Assembly: GCA_963989385.1 (NCBI GenBank)
Contig: OZ022503.1
Coordinates: 91,150,638 to 91,214,637, forward strand
From: Ctena decussata
Lineage: Eukaryota > Mollusca > Bivalvia > Lucinida > Lucinidae
Reading direction: 5' to 3'
Length of the DNA stretch: 64,000 nt
The position numbers were made by a program, and so were the translations under genes. The first letter of the stretch is position 1; every line of letters starts with the position of its first letter. The notes beneath the pieces are model-generated. The model was not told the DNA's origin. It did not search any database and saw nothing but the letters and a program-made list of their open reading frames with translations. Below, piece after piece: positions 11,423-23,297 of the stretch.

Positions 11423-11457
11423 AACCAATCACAAAACCAAACCTAACCTAGTTTAAC
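11423..11457. repeat. Block N, paralogue of N'
   Basis: It begins AACCAATCACAAAACC and continues through AACCTAACCTAG to TTTAAC. Allowing a two-base gap, it aligns well to N' 130 bp downstream. The AACCTAACCT stretch resembles two insect-type telomere repeat units, but two units are not meaningful. Confidence 0.8.
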
Positions 11458-11460
11458 ATA

Positions 11461-11542
11461 CTATTAGAGACAGAGCAAATATTGAACCAGTTTCACCCGA
11501 GTATACCTTATGCCTGACTTTACATTTATTGCAACTCATTTG
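11461..11542. repeat. Block Q (82 bp) with the unoccupied target site
   Basis: This is the paralogue of Q' (76 of 82 identical). It continues directly as CATTTG then TGAGAAGAAAATCAA, whereas Q' is interrupted there by the foldback and resumes as TAAGAAGGAAATCAA beyond it. In copies 13, 15 and 18 the SINE is inserted at this same place. Confidence 0.9.
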
Positions 11543-11555
11543 TGAGAAGAAAATC

Positions 11556-11588
11556 AACCAATCACATCACAACCTAACCTAGCTTAAC
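11556..11588. repeat. Block N', paralogue of N
   Basis: It begins AACCAATCACATCAC and continues through AACCTAACCTAG to CTTAAC. It follows Q, while N precedes Q, giving the order N-Q-N'. Confidence 0.8.
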
Positions 11589-11607
11589 TTATTTTTTATT
11601 TTGACAC
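11589..11607. other. T-rich linker leading to the E-box/marker
   Basis: A short T-rich stretch (TTATTTTTTATTTTGACAC) joins N' to the phase marker. The palindromic hexamer CACGTG spans the junction with the next monomer (11605-11610; 10676-10681 at the other end). It is a possible bHLH site by sequence only. Confidence 0.6.
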
Positions 11608-12478
11608 GTGTACGACAGGAGAAGAGAGAAACCAAAGAGGTGGACGCGTCCCGCACACAACGCTCAATCAACATTGAATCAACGTCGATTCAACCCCATG
11701 AAGATGAATCAACGTTGCTTCAATGTTGACCTAACGTCGTATGCCTCCCGGGGAGTTGGGCTGATATACCTATTAGAGACAGAGCAAATATTGGGCCAGT
11801 TTCACCAGAGTCTACCTTATGCATGACTTTACATGTATTGCAACTCATTTGAGCCGCGACACGACAAAACCAACAATGTGGTTGTGCGCCCAGCGCAGAC
11901 TCAGATCAGCCTGGGCATCCGCCCAGTCTGATAAGAGTCTTTGCAGTGCGCTTAAAGGGTAGCTAAGAGTCTAAGCTACCTCCATGCGGACAGCGAAGAC
12001 TCTGATCAGACTGGGCAGACGCCCAGGCTGATCTGAGTCTTCGCTGGACGCACAACCACTTTGTTGGTTTTGTCGTGTCGCGGCTCATTTGTAAGAAGGA
12101 AATCAAAGAATACTTACGTTTTTTTTTGTTCAGCTTCCCCCCCCTCTCTCCCTCCTCGCAGAATCTGAAATGAAAAAAAGAAGAGCGACAAAAGAAGTCC
12201 AACACACTTGGGTTATAAAGTAACTATTATCACATGACATAACCCACTGGGCACACAAGGTTGAATCAACACTGATTCAAAGTTGATTCAATGTCATGAC
12301 GTCGAATCAAAGTTGATTCAGTGTTGATTCTACGGCGAGTGCCTGTTGGGAACCAATCACAAAACCAAACCTAACCTAGTTTAACATACTATTAGAGACA
12401 GAGCAAATATTGAGCCAGTTTCACCCGAGTATACCTTATGCCTGACTTTACATTTATTGCAACTCATTTGTGAGAAGA

Positions 12479-12637
12479 GTGAGTGAACTCGGGTTTAACG
12501 TCCCACCAACAACGAGGTCATATGGAGACGGGACCTCGGTTTAAATTCTCATCCGAAAGACCGGAGAAGCGGGGGATCGAACTTGCGACCCCTGGATTGG
12601 TAGTCTGGAGTGTTATCCACTACGCTACAGCCGCTCC
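12479..12637 (-). mobile_element. tRNA-derived SINE, copy in monomer 13
   Basis: This 159-bp insert is flanked by a 12-bp target-site duplication, TTTGTGAGAAGA, at 12467-12478 and 12638-12649. Read on the minus strand it begins GGAGCGGCTG, has a pol III box A (TAGCGTAGTGG, 12617-12627) and box B (GTTCGATCC, 12574-12582), and is followed by a non-tRNA body ending GAGTTCACTCAC. The body with GGTTTAACGTCCC and CATATGG (plus strand) resembles short SINEs of marine invertebrates, possibly the MetaSINE group; that assignment is from memory and unconfirmed. It interrupts block Q of the host monomer. Confidence 0.88.
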
Positions 12638-14513
12638 TTTGTGAGAAGAAAATCAACCAATCACATCACAACCTAACCTAGCTTAACTTATTTTTTATTT
12701 TGACACGTGTACGACAGGAGAAGAGAGAAACCAAAGGGGTGGACGCGTCCCGCACACAACGCTCAATCAACATTGAATCAACGTCGATTCAACCCCATGA
12801 AGATGAATCAACGTTGCTTCAATGTTGACCTAACGTCGTATGCCTCCCGGGGAGTTGGGCTGATATACCTATTAGAGACAGAGCAAATATTGGGCCAGTT
12901 TCACCAGAGTCTACCTTATGCATGACATTACATGTATTGCAACTCATTTGAGCCGCGACACGACAAAACCAACAATGTGGTTGTGCGCCCAGCGCAGACT
13001 CAGATCAGCCTGGGCATCCGCCCAGTCTGATGAGAGTCTTTGCAGTGCGCTTAAAGGGTAGCTAAGAGTCTAAGCTACCTCCATGCGGACAGCGAAGACT
13101 CTGATCAGACTGGGCGGACGCCCAGGCTGATCTGAGTCTTCGCTGGACGCACAACCACTTTGTTGGTTTTGTCGTGTCGCGGCTCATTTGTAAGAAGGAA
13201 ATCAAAGAATACTTACGTTTTTTTTTGTTCAGCTTCCCCCCCCCCCCCTCTCTCCCTCCTCGCAGAATCTGAAATGGAAAAAAGAAGAGCGACAAAAGAA
13301 GTCCAACACACTTGGGTTATAAAGTAACTATTATCACATGACATAACCCACTGGGCACACAAGGTTGAATCAACACTGATTCAAAGTTGATTCAATGTCA
13401 TGACGTCGAATCAAAGTTGATTCAGTGTTGATTCTACGGCGAGTGCCTGTTGGGAACCAATCACAAAACCAAACCTAACCTAGTTTAACATACTATTAGA
13501 GACAGAGCAAATATTGAACCAGTTTCACCCGAGTATACCTTATGCCTGACTTTACATTTATTGCAACTCATTTGTGAGAAGAAAATCAACCAATCACATC
13601 ACAACCTAACCTAGCTTAACTTATTTTTTATTTTGACACGTGTACGACAGGAGAAGAGAGAAACCAAAGGGGTGGACGCGTCCCGCACACAACGCTCAAT
13701 CAACATTGAATCAACGTCGATTCAACCCCATGAAGATGAATCAACGTTGCTTCAATGTTGACCTAACGTCGTATGCCTCCCGGGGAGTTGGGCTGATATA
13801 CCTATTAGAGACAGAGCAAATATTGGGCCAGTTTCACCAGAGTCTACCTTATGCATGACTTTACATGTATAGCAACTCATTTGAGCCGCGACACGACAAA
13901 ACCAACAATGTGGTTGTGCGCCCAGCGCAGACTCAGATCAGCCTGGGCATCCGCCCAGTCTGATGAGAGTCTTTGCAGTGCGCTTAAAGGGTAGCTAAGA
14001 GTCTAAGCTACCTCCATGCGGACAGCGAAGACTCTGATCAGACTGGGCGGACGCCCAGGCTGATCTGAGTCTTCGCTGGACGCACAACCACTTTGTTGGT
14101 TTTGTCGTGTCGCGGCTCATTTGTAAGAAGGAAATCAAAGAATACTTACGTTTTTTTTTGTTCAGCTTCCCCCCCCCCCTCTCTCCCTCCTCGCAGAATC
14201 TGAAATGAAAAAAAGAAGAGCGACAAAAGAAGTTCAACACACTTGGGTTATAAAGTAACTATTATCACATGACATAACCCACTGGGCACACAAGGTTGAA
14301 TCAACACTGATTCAAAGTTGATTCAATGTCATGACGTCGAATCAAAGTTGATTCAGTGTTGATTCTACGGCGAGTGCCTGTTGGGAACCAATCACAAAAC
14401 CAAACCTAACCTAGTTTAACATACTATTAGAGACAGAGCAAATATTGAACCAGTTTCACCCGAGTATACCTTATGCCTGACTTTACATTTATTGCAACTC
14501 ATTTGTGAGAAGA

Positions 14514-14672
14514 GTGAGTGAACTCGGGTTTAACGTCCCACCAACAACGAGGTCATATGGAGACGGGACCTCGGTTTAAATTCTCATCCGAAAGACCGGA
14601 GAAGCGGGGGATCGAACTTGCGACCCCTGGATTGGTAGTCTGGAGTGTTATCCACTACGCTACAGCCGCTCC
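14514..14672 (-). mobile_element. tRNA-derived SINE, copy in monomer 15
   Basis: I see no difference from the copy at 12479-12637, and it has the same insertion point and 12-bp duplication (14502-14513 and 14673-14684). The host monomer also shares a TGAAATGAAAA variant (near 14,205) with the monomer holding the first SINE, so the two descend from one inserted monomer. Confidence 0.88.
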
Positions 14673-17475
14673 TTTGTGAGAAGAAAATCAACCAATCACA
14701 TCACAACCTAACCTAGCTTAACTTATTTTTTATTTTGACACGTGTACGACAGGAGAAGAGAGAAACCAAAGGGGTGGACGCGTCCCGCACACAACGCTCA
14801 ATCAACATTGAATCAACGTCGATTCAACCCCATGAAGATGAATCAACGTTGCTTCAATGTTGACCTAACGTCGTATGCCTCCCGGGGAGTTGGGCTGATA
14901 TACCTATTAGAGACAGAGCAAATATTGGGCCAGTTTCACCAGAGTCTACCTTATGCATGACTTTACATGTATTGCAACTCATTTGAGCCGCGACACGACA
15001 AAACCAACAATGTGGTTGTGCGCCCAGCGCAGACTCAGATCAGCCTGGGCATCCGCCCAGTCTGATGAGAGTCTTTGCAGTGCGCTTAAAGGGTAGCTAA
15101 GAGTCTAAGCTACCTCCAAGCGGACAGCGAAGACTCTGATCAGACTGGGCGGACGCCCAGGCTGATCTGAGTCTTCGCTGGACGCACAACCACTTTGTTG
15201 GTTTTGTCGTGTCGCGGCTCATTTGTAAGAAGGAAATCAAAGAATACTTACGTTTTCTTTGTTCAGCTTCCCCCCCCCCATCTCTCCCTCTCGCAGAATC
15301 TGAAATGGAAAAAAGAAGAGCGACAAAAGAAGTCCAACACACTTGGGTTATAAAGTAACTATTATCACATGACATAACCCACTGGGCACACAAGGTTGAA
15401 TCAACACTGATTCAAAGTTGATTCAATGTCATGACGTCGAATCAAAGTTGATTCAGTGTTGATTCTACGGCGAGTGCCTGTTGGGAACCAATCACAAAAC
15501 CAAACCTAACCTAGTTTAACATACTATTAGAGACAGAGCAAATATTGAACCAGTTTCACCCGAGTATACCTTATGCCTGACTTTACATTTATTGCAACTC
15601 ATTTGTGAGAAGAAAATCAACCAATCACATCACAACCTAACCTAGCTTAACTTATTTTTTATTTTGACACGTGTACGACAGGAGAAGAGAGAAACCAAAG
15701 GGGTGGACGCGTCCCGCACACAACGCTCAATCAACATTGAATCAACGTCGATTCAACCCCATGATGATGAATCAACGTTGCTTCAATGTTGACCTAACGT
15801 CGTATGCCTCCCGGGGAGTTGGGCTGATATACCTATTAGAGACAGAGCAAATATTGGGCCAGTTTCACCAGAGTCTACCTTATGCATGACTTTACATGTA
15901 TTGCAACTCATTTGAGCCGCGACACGACAAAACCAACAATGTGGTTGTGCGCCCAGCGCAGATTCAGATCAGCCTGGGCATCCGCCCAGTCTGATGAGAG
16001 TCTTTGCAGTGCGCTTAAAGGGTAGCTAAGAGTCTAAGCTACCTCCATGCGGACAGCGAAGACTCTGATCAGACTGGGCGGACGCCCAGGCTGATCTGAG
16101 TCTTCGCTGGACGCACAACCACTTTGTTGGTTTTGTCGTGTCGCGGCTCATTTGTAAGAAGGAAATCAAAGAATACTTACGTTTTTTTTTGTTCAGCTTC
16201 CCCCCCCCCTCTCTCCCTCTCGCAGAATCTGAAATGGAAAAAAGAAGAGCGACAAAAGAAGTCCAACACACTTGGGTTATAAAGTAACTATTATCACATG
16301 ACATAACCCACTGGGCACACAAGGTTGAATCAACACTGATTCAAAGTTGATTCAATGTCATGACGTCGAATCAAAGTTGATTCAGTGTTGATTCTACGGC
16401 GAGTGCCTGTTGGGAACCAATCACAAAACCAAACCTAACCTAGTTTAACATACTATTAGAGACAGAGCAAATATTGAACCAGTTTCACCCGAGTATACCT
16501 TATGCCTGACTTTACATTTATTGCAACTCATTTGTGAGAAGAAAATCAACCAATCACATCACAACCTAACCTAGCTTAACTTATTTTTTATTTTGACACG
16601 TGTACGACAGGAGAAGAGAGAAACCAAAGGGGTGGACGCGTCCCGCACACAACGCTCAATCAACATTGAATCAACGTCGATTCAACCCCATGAAGATGAA
16701 TCAACGTTGCTTCAATGTTGACCTAACGTCGTATGCCTCCCGGGGAGTTGGGCTGATATACCTATTAGAGACAGAGCAAATATTGGGCCAGTTTCACCAG
16801 AGTCTACCTTATGCATGACTTTACATGTATTGCAACTCATTTGAGCCGCGACACGACAAAACCAACAATGTGGTTGTGCGCCCAGCGCAGACTCAGATCA
16901 GCCTGGGCATCCGCCCAGTCTGATGAGAGTCTTTGCAGTGCGCTTAAAGGGTAGCTAAGAGTCTAAGCTACCTCCATGCGGACAGCGAAGACTCTGATCA
17001 GACTGGGCGGACGCCCAGGCTGATCTGAGTCTTCGCTGGACGCACAACCACTTTGTTGGTTTTGTCGTGTCGCGGCTCATTTGTAAGAAGGAAATCAAAG
17101 AATACTTACGTTTTTTTTTGCTCAGCTTCCCCCCCCCCCCCTCTCTCCCTCCTCGCAGAATCTGAAATGGAAAAAAGAAGAGCGACAAAAGAAGTCCAAC
17201 ACACTTGGGTTATAAAGTAACTATTATCACATGACATAACCCACTGGTCACACAAGGTTGAATCAACACTGATTCAAAGTTGATTCAATGTCATGACGTC
17301 GAATCAAAGTTGATTCAGTGTTGATTCTACGGCGAGTGCCTGTTGGGAACCAATCACAAAACCAAACCTAACCTAGTTTAACATACTATTAGAGACAGAG
17401 CAAATATTGAACCAGTTTCACCCGAGTATACCTTATGCCTGACTTTACATTTATTGCAACTCATTTGTGAGAAGA

Positions 17476-17634
17476 GTGAGTGAACTCGGGTTTAACGTCC
17501 CACCAACAAGGAGGTCATATGGAGACGGGACCTCGGTTTAAATTCTCATCCGAAAGACCGGAGAAGCGGGGGATCGAACTTGCGACCCCTGGATTGGTAG
17601 TCTGGAGTGTTATCCACTACGCTACAGCCGCTCC
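17476..17634 (-). mobile_element. tRNA-derived SINE, copy in monomer 18
   Basis: It has the same insertion point and 12-bp duplication (17464-17475 and 17635-17646). I saw one base difference from the other two, at 17510 (G instead of C, in CAACAAGGAGG). Its host monomer lacks the TGAAATGAAAA variant of the other two, suggesting conversion or recombination after spread. Confidence 0.88.
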
Positions 17635-18633
17635 TTTGTGAGAAGAAAATCAACCAATCACATCACAACCTAACCTAGCTTAACTTATTTTTTATTTTGA
17701 CACGTGTACGACAGGAGAAGAGAGAAACCAAAGGGGTGGACGCGTCCCGCACACAACGCTCAATCAACATTGAATCAACGTCGATTCAACCCCATGAAGA
17801 TGAATCAACGTTGCTTCAATGTTGACCTAACGTCGTATGCCTCCCGGGGAGTTGGGCTGATATACCTATTAGAGACAGAGCAAATATTGGGCCAGTTTCA
17901 CCAGAGTCTACCTTATGCATGACTTTACATGTATTGCAACTCATTTGAGCCGCGACACGACAAAACCAACAATGTGGTTGTGCGCCCAGCGCAGACTCAG
18001 ATCAGCCTGGGCATCCGCCCAGTCTGATGAGAGTCTTTGCAGTGCGCTTAAAGGGTAGCTAAGAGTCTAAGCTACCTCCATGCGGACAGCGAAGACTCTG
18101 ATCAGACTGGGCGGACGCCCAGGCTGATCTGAGTCTTCGCTGGACGCACAACCACTTTGTTGGTTTTGTCGTGTCGCGGCTCATTTGTAAGAAGGAAATC
18201 AAAGAATACTTACGTTTTTTTTTGTTCAGCTTCCCCCCCCCCTCTCTCCCTCCTCGCAGAATCTGAAATGGAAAAAAGAAGAGCGACAAAAGAAGTCCAA
18301 CACACTTGGGTTATAAAGTAACTATTATCACATGACATAACCCACTGGGCACACAAGGTTGAATCAACACTGATTCAAAGTTGGTTCAATGTCATGACGT
18401 CGAATCAAAGTTGATTCAGTGTTGATTCTACGGCGAGTGCCTGTTGGGAACCAATCACAAAACCAAACCTAACCTAGTTTAACATACTATTAGAGACAGA
18501 GCAAATATTGAACCAGTTTCACCCGAGTATACCTTATGCCTGACTTTACATTTATTGCAACTCATTTGTGAGAAGAAAATCAACCAATCACATCACAACC
18601 TAACCTAGCTTAACTTATTTTTTATTTTGACAC

Positions 18634-21600
18634 GTGTACGACAGGAGAAGAGAGAAACCAAAGGGGTGGACGCGTCCCGCACACAACGCTCAATCAACAT
18701 TGAATCAACGTCGATTCAACCCCATGAAGATGAATCAACGTTGCTTCAATGTTGACCTAACGTCGTATGCCTCCCGGGGAGTTGGGCTGATATACCTATT
18801 AGAGACAGAGCAAATATTGGGCCAGTTTCACCAGAATCTACCTTATGCATGACTTTACATGTATTGCAACTCATTTGAGCCGCGACACGACAAAACCAAC
18901 AATGTGGTTGTGCGCCCAGCGCAGACTCAGATCAGCCTGGGCATCCGCCCAGTCTGATGAGAGTCTTTGCAGTGCGCTTAAAGGGTAGCTAAGAGTCTAA
19001 GCTACCTCCATGCGGACAGCGAAGACTCTGATCAGACTGGGCGGACGCCCAGGCTGATCTGAGTCTTCGCTGGACGCACAACCACTTTGTTGGTTTTGTC
19101 GTGTCGCGGCTCATTTGTAAGAAGGAAATCAAAGAATACTTACGTTTTTTTTTGTTCAGCTTCCCCCCCCCCCTCTCTCTCCCTCCTCGCAGAATCTGAA
19201 ATGGAAAAAAGAAGAGCGACAAAAGAAGTCCAACACACTTGGGTTATAAAGTAGCTATTATTACATGACATAACCCACTGGGCACACAAGGTTGAATCAA
19301 CACTGATTCAAAGTTGATTCAATGTCATGACGTCGAATCAAAGTTGATTCAGTGTTGATTCTACGGCGAGTGCCTGTTGGGAACCAATCACAAAACCAAA
19401 CCTAACCTAGTTTAACATACTATTAGAGACAGAGCAAATATTGAACCAGTTTCACCCGAGTATACCTTATGCCTGACTTTACATTTATTGCAACTCATTT
19501 GTGAGAAGAAAATCAACAAATCACATCACAACCTAACCTAGCTTAACTTATTTTTTATTTTGACACGTGTACGACAGGAGAAGAGAGAAACCAAAGGGGT
19601 GGACGCGTCCCGCACACAACGCTCAATCAACATTGAATCAACGTCGATTCAACCCCATGAAGATGAATCAACGTTGCTTCAATGTTGACCTAACGTCGTA
19701 TGCCTCCCGGGGAGTTGGGCTGATATACCTATTAGAGACAGAGCAAATATTGGGCCAGTTTCACCAGAGTCTACCTTATGCATGACTTTACATGTATTGC
19801 AACTCATTTGAGCCGCGACACGACAAAACCAACAATGTGGTTGTGCGCCCAGCGCAGACTCAGATCAGCCTGGGCATCCGCCCAGTCTGATGAGAGTCTT
19901 TGCAGTGCGCTTAAAGGGTAGCTAAGAGTCTAAGCTACCTCCATGCGGACAGCGAAGACTCTGATCAGACTGGGCGGACGCCCAGGCTGATCTGAGTCTT
20001 CGCTGGACGCACAACCACTTTGTTGGTTTTGTCGTGTCGCGGCTCATTTGTAAGAAGGAAATCAAAGAATACTTACGTTTTTTTTTTGTTCAGCTTCCCC
20101 CCCCCCCCCTCTCTCTCCCTCCTCGCAGAATCTGAAATGGAAAAAAGAAGAGCGACAAAAGAAGTCCAACACACTTGGGTTATAAAGTAGCTATTATTAC
20201 ATGACATAACCCACTGGGCACACAAGGTTGAATCAACACTGATTCAAAGTTGATTCAATGTCATGACGTCGAATCAAAGTTGATTCAGTGTTGATTCTAC
20301 GGCGAGTGCCTGTTGGGAACCAATCACAAAACCAAACCTAACCTAGTTTAACATACTATTAGAGACAGAGCAAATATTGAACCAGTTTCACCCGAGTATA
20401 CCTTATGCCTGACTTTACATTTATTGCAACTCATTTGTGAGAAGAAAATCAACCAATCACATCACAACCTAACCTAGCTTAACTTATTTTTTATTTTGAC
20501 ACGTGTACGACAGGAGAAGAGAGAAACCAAATGGGTGGACGCGTCCCGCACACAACGCTCAATCAACATTGAATCAACGTCGATTCAACCCCATGAAGAT
20601 GAATCAACGTTGCTTCAATGTTGACCTAACGTCGTATGCCTCCCGGGGAGTTGGGCTGATATACCTATTAGAGACAGAGCAAATATTGGGCCAGTTTCAC
20701 CAGAGTCTACCTTATGCATGACTTTACATGTATTGCAACTCATTTGAGCCGCGACACGACAAAACCAACAATGTGGTTGTGCGCCCAGCGCAGACTCAGA
20801 TCAGCCTGGGCATCCGCCCAGTCTGATGAGAGTCTTTGCAGTGCGCTTAAAGGGTAGCTAAGAGTCTAAGCTACCTCCATGCGGACAGCGAAGACTCTGA
20901 TCAGACTGGGCGGACGCCCAGGCTGATCTGAGTCTTCGCTGGACGCACAACCACTTTGTTGGTTTTGTCGTGTCGCGGCTCATTTGTAAGAAGGAAATCA
21001 AAGAATACTTACGTTTTTTTTTGTTCAGCTTCCCCCCCCTCTCTCCCTCCTCGCAGAATGTGAAATGGAAAAAAGAAGAGCGACAAAAGAAGTCCAACAC
21101 ACTTGGGTTATAAAGTAACTATTATCACATGACATAACCCACTGGGCACACAAGGTTGAATCAACACTGATTCAAAGTTGATTCAATGTCATGACGTCGA
21201 ATCAAAGTTGATTCAGTGTTGATTCTACGGCGAGTGCCTGTTGGGAACCAATCACAAAACCAAACCTAACCTAGTTTAACATACTATTAGAGACAGAGCA
21301 AATATTGAACCAGTTTCGCCCGAGTATACCTTATGCCTGACTTTACATTTATTGCAACTCATTTGTGAGAAGAAAATCAACAAATCACATCACAACCTAA
21401 CCTAGCTTAACTTATTTTTTATTTTGACACGTGTACGACAGGAGAAGAGAGAAACCAAAGGGGTGGACGCGTCCCGCACACAACGCTCAATCAACATTGA
21501 ATCAACGTCGATTCAACCCCATGAAGATGAATCAACGTTGCTTCAATGTTGACCTAACGTCGTATGCCTCCCGGGGAGTTGGGCTGATATACCTATTAGA

Positions 21601-22365
21601 GACAGAGCAAATATTGGGCCAGTTTCACCAGAGTCTACCTTATGCATGACTTTACATGTATTGCAACTCATTTGAGCCGCGACACGACAAAACCAACAAT
21701 GTGGTTGTGCGCCCAGCGCAGACTCAGATCAGCCTGGGCATCCGCCCAGTCTGATGAGAGTCTTTGCAGTGCGCTTAAAGGGTAGCTAAGAGTCTAAGCT
21801 ACCTCCATGCGGACAGCGAAGACTCTGATCAGACTGGGCGGACGCCCAGGCTGATCTGAGTCTTCGCTGGACGCACAACCACTTTGTTGGTTTTGTCGTG
21901 TCGCGGCTCATTTGTAAGAAGGAAATCAAAGAATACTTACGTTTTTTTTGTTCAGCTTCCCCCCCCCCCCCCTCTCTCTCCCTCCTCGCAGAATCTGAAA
22001 TGGAAAAAAGAAGAGCGACAAAAGAAGTCCAACACACTTGGGTTATAAAGTAGCTATTATTACATGACATAACCCACTGGGCACACAAGGTTGAATCAAC
22101 ACTGATTCAAAGTTGATTCAATGTCATGACGTCGAATCAAAGTTGATTCAGTGTTGATTCTACGGCGAGTGCCTGTTGGGAACCAATCACAAAACCAAAC
22201 CTAACCTAGTTTAACATACTATTAGAGACAGAGCAAATATTGAACCAGTTTCACCCGAGTATACCTTATGCCTGACTTTACATTTATTGCAACTCATTTG
22301 TGAGAAGAAAATCAACCAATCACATCACAGCCTAACCTAGCTTAACTTATTTTTTATTTTGACAC
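18634..22365. repeat. Copies 20-23, local variant cluster
   Basis: Copies 20, 21 and 23 share GTAGCTATTATTACATG in place of GTAACTATTATCACATG. Copies 20 and 22 share AATCAACAAATC (19518 and 21382, two monomers apart). The overlapping distribution indicates exchange between neighbours. Confidence 0.75.
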
Positions 22366-23297
22366 GTGTACGACAGGAGAAGAGAGAAACCAAAGGGGTG
22401 GACGCGTCCCGCACACAACGCTCAATCAACATTGAATCAACGTCGATTCAACCCCATGAAGATGAATCAACGTTGCTTCAATGTTGACCTAACGTCGTAT
22501 GCCTCCCGGGGAGTTGGGCTGATATACCTATTAGAGACAGAGCAAATATTGGGCCAGTTTCACCAGAGTCTACCTTATGCATGACTTTACATGTATTGCA
22601 ACTCATTTGAGCCGCGACACGACAAAACCAACAATGTAGTTGTGCGCCCAGCGCAGACTCAGATCAGCCTGGGCATCCGCCCAGTCTGATGAGAGTCTTT
22701 GCAGTGCGCTTAAAGGGTAGCTAAGAGTCTAAGCTACCTCCATGCGGACAGCGAAGACTCTGATCAGACTGGGCGGACGCCCAGGCTGATCTGAGTCTTC
22801 GCTGGACGCACAACCACTTTGTTGGTTTTGTCGTGTCGCGGCTCATTTGTAAGAAGGAAATCAAAGAATACTTACGTTTTTTTTGTTCAGCTTCCCCCCC
22901 CCCCCCTCTCTACCTCCTCGCAGAATCTGAAATGGAAAAAAGAAGAGCGACAAAAGAAGTCCAACACACTTGGGTTATAAAGTAACTATTATCACATGAC
23001 ATAACCCACTGGGCACACAAGGTTGAATCAACACTGATTCAAAGTTGATTCAATGTCATGACGTCGAATCAAAGTTGATTCAGTGTTGATTCTACGGCGA
23101 GTGCCTGTTGGGAACCAATCACAAAACCAAACCTAACCTAGTTTAACATACTATTAGAGACAGAGCAAATATTGAACCAGTTTCACCCGAGTATACCTTA
23201 TGCCTGACTTTACATTTATTGCAACTCATTTGTGAGAAGAAAATCAACCAATCACATCACAACCTAACCTAGCTTAACTTATTTTTTATTTTGACAC

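Larger units (their letters stand above)
10679..11607. repeat. Representative consensus-like monomer (copy 12)
   Basis: This 929-bp copy matches the majority base at every variable site I compared, so it is used for the module map. In order: spacer 10679-10720; palindrome P' 10721-10831; block Q' 10841-10922; foldback element 10923-11156; its direct repeat CATTTG 11157-11162; T/C/CT tract 11190-11233; purine-rich linker and TATAAAG to 11314; palindrome P 11315-11422; block N 11423-11457; block Q 11461-11542; block N' 11556-11588; T-rich linker to 11607. In other copies, modules before the T/C tract keep the same distance from the phase marker, while modules after it shift by a few bases with tract length. 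Confidence 0.93.
11608..17703. repeat. SINE-bearing sub-block (copies 13-18)
   Basis: Monomers 13, 15 and 18 carry the SINE and monomers 14, 16 and 17 do not, giving spacings of two and three monomers. A single insertion followed by unequal exchange or short higher-order duplication explains the pattern better than three independent hits at one base pair. Confidence 0.85.

Noticed and set aside
11441..11452. Telomere-type repeat (AACCT)n in N and N'
   Set aside because: There are only about two units, in fixed positions within the monomer and with no expansion in any copy.
12562..12637. Functional tRNA gene on the minus strand
   Set aside because: Boxes A and B are present, but the acceptor and T stems pair poorly and the tRNA-like part continues into a SINE body inside a target-site duplication. 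It is a SINE head; the same applies to the copies at 14514 and 17476.
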